NCBI GenBank assembly: GCA_965248805.1
Contig: CBDFKJ010000005.1
Coordinates: 248,001-312,000 of the forward strand
Length of the DNA: 64,000 bases
Direction: 5' to 3'
DNA from: CBDFKJ01 sp965248805
GTDB lineage: Bacteria; Pseudomonadota; Alphaproteobacteria; UBA6615
Shown here: in pieces, positions 61,145-64,000 of the stretch
Layout: each line of letters begins with the position of its first letter
How positions within the stretch are numbered: the stretch's first letter is position 1
Notes under the pieces: generated by a model
The model's input: the letters and a program-made list of their open reading frames with translations, nothing else
What the model was told of the DNA's origin: nothing
Database searches by the model: none
Made by a program: the position numbers and the translations under genes

Positions 61145-61662
61145 TGTCGACCGAGTTCCTGCCGCAGGAAATTGATAACGTCCCAGCGCTCGGGCTGGCT
61201 CAAGGCATCTCGGTAAAATGGCATCATGATGCCGCCGCGTGTGAGCGTGAAGAAAATCTGCCCGTCGGCCAGCTCTTTGATGTAGGGATCGTTCAAGGCC
61301 ACAGGCGTAAATCCGAACAGTTCGATGACCGGCCCGTCACCGTGGCCGTCGGGGCCGTGGCATACGAGGCAGATCATCGCATAGAGGTCCCGGCCGCGGG
61401 CCACCGATGCCGGCGTCGCCGGCACCGGGTTTACGATCGAGGCGGCTGCATCCTTGGCATCGAATATGTCGTCGACCGTCGTCGGTGCCGGCACGATCTC
61501 GCCGCCGTCGATGGGAATCGCACCCGGCTGCGGCGGTGCCGGCGATGCCTGCGGTTTTGCCGATGGCTGGTCGACCATGTCCCGATCCCAAGGCAGGCTC
61601 CATCCGGCTGATGCGTAGCTCACCAGCAGAGCTGCCAGCGTGGCGCGCCTAGCGAGCCTCAT
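61141..61662 (-). CDS. actE: Alternative complex III subunit ActE, monohaem cytochrome c
   Basis: A 173-residue cytochrome with a signal peptide (RRATLAALLVSYASAGWS), a Pro-rich linker, and the haem motif CLVCH (DLYAMICLVCHGPDGHGDG). The distal ligand is probably Met in GGIMMPFYRDAL. It is coupled on both sides by ATGA overlaps, to actD and actF. Confidence 0.92.
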   Translation of the reverse strand: MRLARRATLAALLVSYASAGWSLPWDRDMVDQPSAKPQASPAPPQPGAIPIDGGEIVPAPTTVDDIFDAKDAAASIVNPVPATPASVARGRDLYAMICLVCHGPDGHGDGPVIELFGFTPVALNDPYIKELADGQIFFTLTRGGIMMPFYRDALSQPERWDVINFLRQELGRQ

Positions 61663-62174
61663 TGCGCGTCCGCCGTGACATTATGGACGTCTTCGGCGCC
61701 TGTTTGGCGCAGCATCGCGGCGGCGCGTTGCAGTTGCTCGTCATGGTCGCATGCGACCGTAACGACGAACTTGTCCACTGCGGCCTCCGGCACGTAGACG
61801 CGCTCGCGGACAACGGGCAGATGCGCGCTGATCAAAAAGCCAAACGTTGTCGCCAGTATGCCGCACAGAATCGCCATCTCGTAGGTGACGATCAGAGCGG
61901 GTGGGAGAGCGATGATCGGTCGGCCGCCAACCGGCTGCAAATAGTACACCGCCGTGCCAGCCGCGAGTGCAAAGCCGGCCAAACCGCCCGCGATCGCGCC
62001 GAAGAACGTAAATCGCTTGATCGCAGACTTCTTCTTGCCGAGTGCATCTTCGACGCCTTCGAGTGGAATCGGCGACATCAAGCCCAGTGTGGTGAAGCCC
62101 TCGCTCTTTAGCTTCCGCGCCGCGGCGAGCGCCGCATCGGGACCGCTGAAGACCCCGACTACGTCGCTTGCCAT
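61659..62174 (-). CDS. actD: Alternative complex III subunit ActD (DUF3341)
   Basis: A 171-residue protein with an N-terminal soluble ferredoxin-like part (VVGVFSGPDAALAAARKLKS, LMSPIPLEGVEDALGKKKSA) and two membrane segments (FFGAIAGGLAGFALAAGTAV; YEMAILCGILATTFGFLI). The ATG at 62174 overlaps the end of actC by 16 bases. Confidence 0.92.
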   Translation of the reverse strand: MASDVVGVFSGPDAALAAARKLKSEGFTTLGLMSPIPLEGVEDALGKKKSAIKRFTFFGAIAGGLAGFALAAGTAVYYLQPVGGRPIIALPPALIVTYEMAILCGILATTFGFLISAHLPVVRERVYVPEAAVDKFVVTVACDHDEQLQRAAAMLRQTGAEDVHNVTADAQ

Positions 62175-63505
62175 TCGCGGGCTCCCTTGTCGGGTGCGTG
62201 TAGAGTCTCCTTGACTTCGTAGATCGACACGCTCGGGAAGATCTTCACAAAGATCAGAAAAAGCGTGCAGAATACGGCGGCCGACCCGATCAAGATAGAG
62301 ATCTCGACCGCGCTCGGAATGTATACACCCCATGAGTCCGGCAAATACTGTCGGGACAGCGACGTGCCGACGATCAAAAAACGCTCGGTGTACATGCCGA
62401 TGTTTATCGCGATCGATAGGATCAGCATGGGTATGAACGATGTTCTGAATCGTTTCGAAATCAGCAACAGCGGTGCGACGCCGCAGAACAGGATCATTTC
62501 CCAGTACAAGGGCCCGTAAAAGCCGAACAGCCTGTACCTAAGCGCCTCGATCTCAGCCGAGTCACCGCTATACCAGCCCGTGAAGATCTCGATCACGTTG
62601 ATGTACGTCCAGATAAGTGACAACACGAGCAACAGCTTGCCGAGATTATCGAAGTGCACCTCGGTTATGTAATGTTCGAAGCTCATGAATTTTCGCAGCA
62701 AGAACATGACAACGACAATCCCCGCCGTGCCCGAGTAAATCGCACCGACAACGAAAAACGGTGCGAATATTGTCTGATGCACGGCGGGCACGAGCGACAG
62801 CGCGAAGTCCCAGGAAACGATGCTGTGCACCGAAACCGCCAATGGAATGATCAGAACCGCGAGGAACGTGTAGGCCGCGCCGAGCCGGTGCCACTCGGTG
62901 TCGGTGCCGCGCCAGCCGAGGGACAGCAGCACGTACATATGCCGCCGCCACCCGGTCGTGCGGTCCCGGACGGCGGCAAAATCGGGAATCGTGCCGATGT
63001 AGATAAAAATGGAACTTCCGGTCAAGTAGGTCGCCACCGCGACGACGTCGTACATCAGGGGTGATTGGAAGTTGGGCCACAACTGCATCTCGTTGGGGTA
63101 GGGCATGCTCCAATAGATGAACCAGGGCCGACCGACGTGCACCAGGACCATCAGCGCCGCCACCATGAGCGAAAACAACGTCATGGCCTCGGCGCTGCGA
63201 TACATGGCTTTGCGCCAGGAGCTATTGGTTATGTGCAGCACGCACGACAACAACGTGCCCGAGTGACTCAGGCCGATCCAGAAGATGAAGCTCGCGAGGT
63301 ACATCCCCCAGACCGTCGGGTGGTTCAACCCGGCGGCGCCGATCCCGGTGTAAAGCTGGTACATCCACGGGAATAGGAAACAGACCAGGGCGACGGTGAT
63401 GGCCACGAGCAGTGCGACGTAGTACTTCGGCCCTGTCTCGACCAGGGACCGTACGACATCGTTGTTGACGTCGGCGAACTGAATATCGTTCTCTCTAGCC
63501 TGCAC
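62159..63505 (-). CDS. actC: Alternative complex III subunit ActC (NrfD/PsrC-like)
   Basis: A 448-residue quinol-binding membrane subunit with ten predicted helices. Family segments are YVALLVAITVALVCFLFPWM, NHPTVWGMYLASFIFWIGLS, HSGTLLSCVLHITNSSWRKA and MYTERFLIVGTSLSRQYLPD. It transfers electrons from quinol to ActB. The ATG at 63505 overlaps the end of actB by 11 bases. Confidence 0.94.
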   Translation of the reverse strand: MQARENDIQFADVNNDVVRSLVETGPKYYVALLVAITVALVCFLFPWMYQLYTGIGAAGLNHPTVWGMYLASFIFWIGLSHSGTLLSCVLHITNSSWRKAMYRSAEAMTLFSLMVAALMVLVHVGRPWFIYWSMPYPNEMQLWPNFQSPLMYDVVAVATYLTGSSIFIYIGTIPDFAAVRDRTTGWRRHMYVLLSLGWRGTDTEWHRLGAAYTFLAVLIIPLAVSVHSIVSWDFALSLVPAVHQTIFAPFFVVGAIYSGTAGIVVVMFLLRKFMSFEHYITEVHFDNLGKLLLVLSLIWTYINVIEIFTGWYSGDSAEIEALRYRLFGFYGPLYWEMILFCGVAPLLLISKRFRTSFIPMLILSIAINIGMYTERFLIVGTSLSRQYLPDSWGVYIPSAVEISILIGSAAVFCTLFLIFVKIFPSVSIYEVKETLHAPDKGAREWQAT

Positions 63506-64000
63506 CGGGTTCCACCTTCTTTAGGTAGATTACCGATGGGGCCGTGTTCAGGTCCTCCAACACCCGGTACGCGCGGGGGTCATTCATCGTCTTGGAGACT
63601 TGGCTGTCGGGGTCTTTGCGGTCGCCGAACGCCATCGCCCGTGTTGGACAGGACTGCACGCAAGCCGGTTGAATTTCGCCGTCGCGCACGCGCCGTCGGT
63701 CATCGTCCTTGGCTTGATCCTTGGCCTGACGAATCCGCTGGATGCAAAACGTGCACTTCTCCATCACACCCTTTTCGCGCACCGATACGTCCGGATTCAG
63801 TTGCTGGTCCAGCCGTCCATCCCAACGGTGATCGTTGTAGTTGAAGTAGCGCACCTCATAGGGGCAGTACGCGGCGCACGCGCGTGTGCCGATGCAACGG
63901 TTGTAGATCTGTGCGTTGAGGCCGTCCTGGTTGTGATATGTGGCGCTGACGGGACAAACGGTTTCACACGGCGCCGCGTCACAGTGCTGGCACAACATCG
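63495..64000 (-). CDS. actB: Alternative complex III subunit ActB, C-terminal part (window edge)
   Basis: The last ~168 residues of the iron-sulfur subunit. Cys motifs for 4Fe-4S/3Fe-4S clusters are visible: CQHCDAAPCETVCPV, CIGTRACAAYCPYEVRYF, CTFCIQRIR and CVQSCPTRAMAFGD. The end KVEPGAG lies inside the start of actC. The molybdopterin-like N-terminal part and actA are beyond the window. Confidence 0.93.
   Translation of the reverse strand, partial: MLCQHCDAAPCETVCPVSATYHNQDGLNAQIYNRCIGTRACAAYCPYEVRYFNYNDHRWDGRLDQQLNPDVSVREKGVMEKCTFCIQRIRQAKDQAKDDDRRRVRDGEIQPACVQSCPTRAMAFGDRKDPDSQVSKTMNDPRAYRVLEDLNTAPSVIYLKKVEPGAG

Overview
The window looks like a chromosomal piece of a high-GC alphaproteobacterium, probably Rhodospirillales-like. 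The main evidence is an FzlA-type FtsZ-binding GST paralogue, a fused ATP sulfurylase/APS kinase, a class I FBPase-phosphoribulokinase pair, and the start of an alternative complex III (act) operon. I cannot fix the genus from sequence alone. The Calvin-cycle pair, PQQ dehydrogenase with cytochrome c, cytochrome b561 and complex III suggest a flexible, probably facultatively autotrophic, respiratory metabolism.

Layout. 1-8.3 kb: a TraB/GumN gene with an in-frame amber codon, a 3-methyladenine glycosylase, sat-cysC, a Sel1-repeat protein, an SDR-fzlA operon, and two dipeptide/oligopeptide-type ABC permeases without their partners. 8.3-11.5 kb: insertion sequences, with a full IS630 copy inside a membrane-protein gene and an IS5-family element abutting gpt. 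11.5-17.5 kb: gpt, DUF4864, a lipoprotein, tRNA-Arg(ACG), a DUF433/PIN-like toxin-antitoxin pair and a truncated PKD-repeat giant. 18-19.4 kb: a decayed IS1182-like element. 20-25.2 kb: a secreted redox module (PQQ dehydrogenase, unknown exported protein, pentapeptide-repeat protein, cytochrome c, SUMF1-like protein). 25.4-27.7 kb: typA and a cold-shock gene. 28-32.3 kb: a broken hybrid histidine kinase, two deleted IS630 copies and an LtrA remnant. 32.4-46.5 kb: a ParA-like/PilZ fusion, a broken GNAT/AMP-ligase pair, small exported proteins, an amidohydrolase, an M48 protease beside a 537-bp tandem duplication, a VOC gene split by IS630, and a choice-of-anchor B protein. 46.6-64 kb: mostly intact housekeeping and energy genes (split permease, cytochrome b561, methyltransferase, cbbF-cbbP, multidomain cyclase, msrA, GTP-PEPCK, metZ, lipase, actBCDEF).

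The strongest signal is the IS630 family member. All five insertions, two full length and three internally deleted, sit in the tetramer CTAG. The element carries no stop codon for its own transposase: the TAG comes from the target duplication. Three copies share one 256-bp deletion that removes the N-terminal DNA-binding region, so a defective derivative seems to have been moved in trans. Target sites can be rebuilt to recover the interrupted genes exactly. The second signal is a ParA-like ATPase fused to PilZ with a degenerate Walker A motif. The third is a PQQ dehydrogenase with the DxD lanthanide signature but altered metal ligands.

Many genes between 28 and 46.5 kb carry single-base frameshifts. 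Some are in short homopolymers, so real decay and sequencing error must be told apart before these are called pseudogenes.
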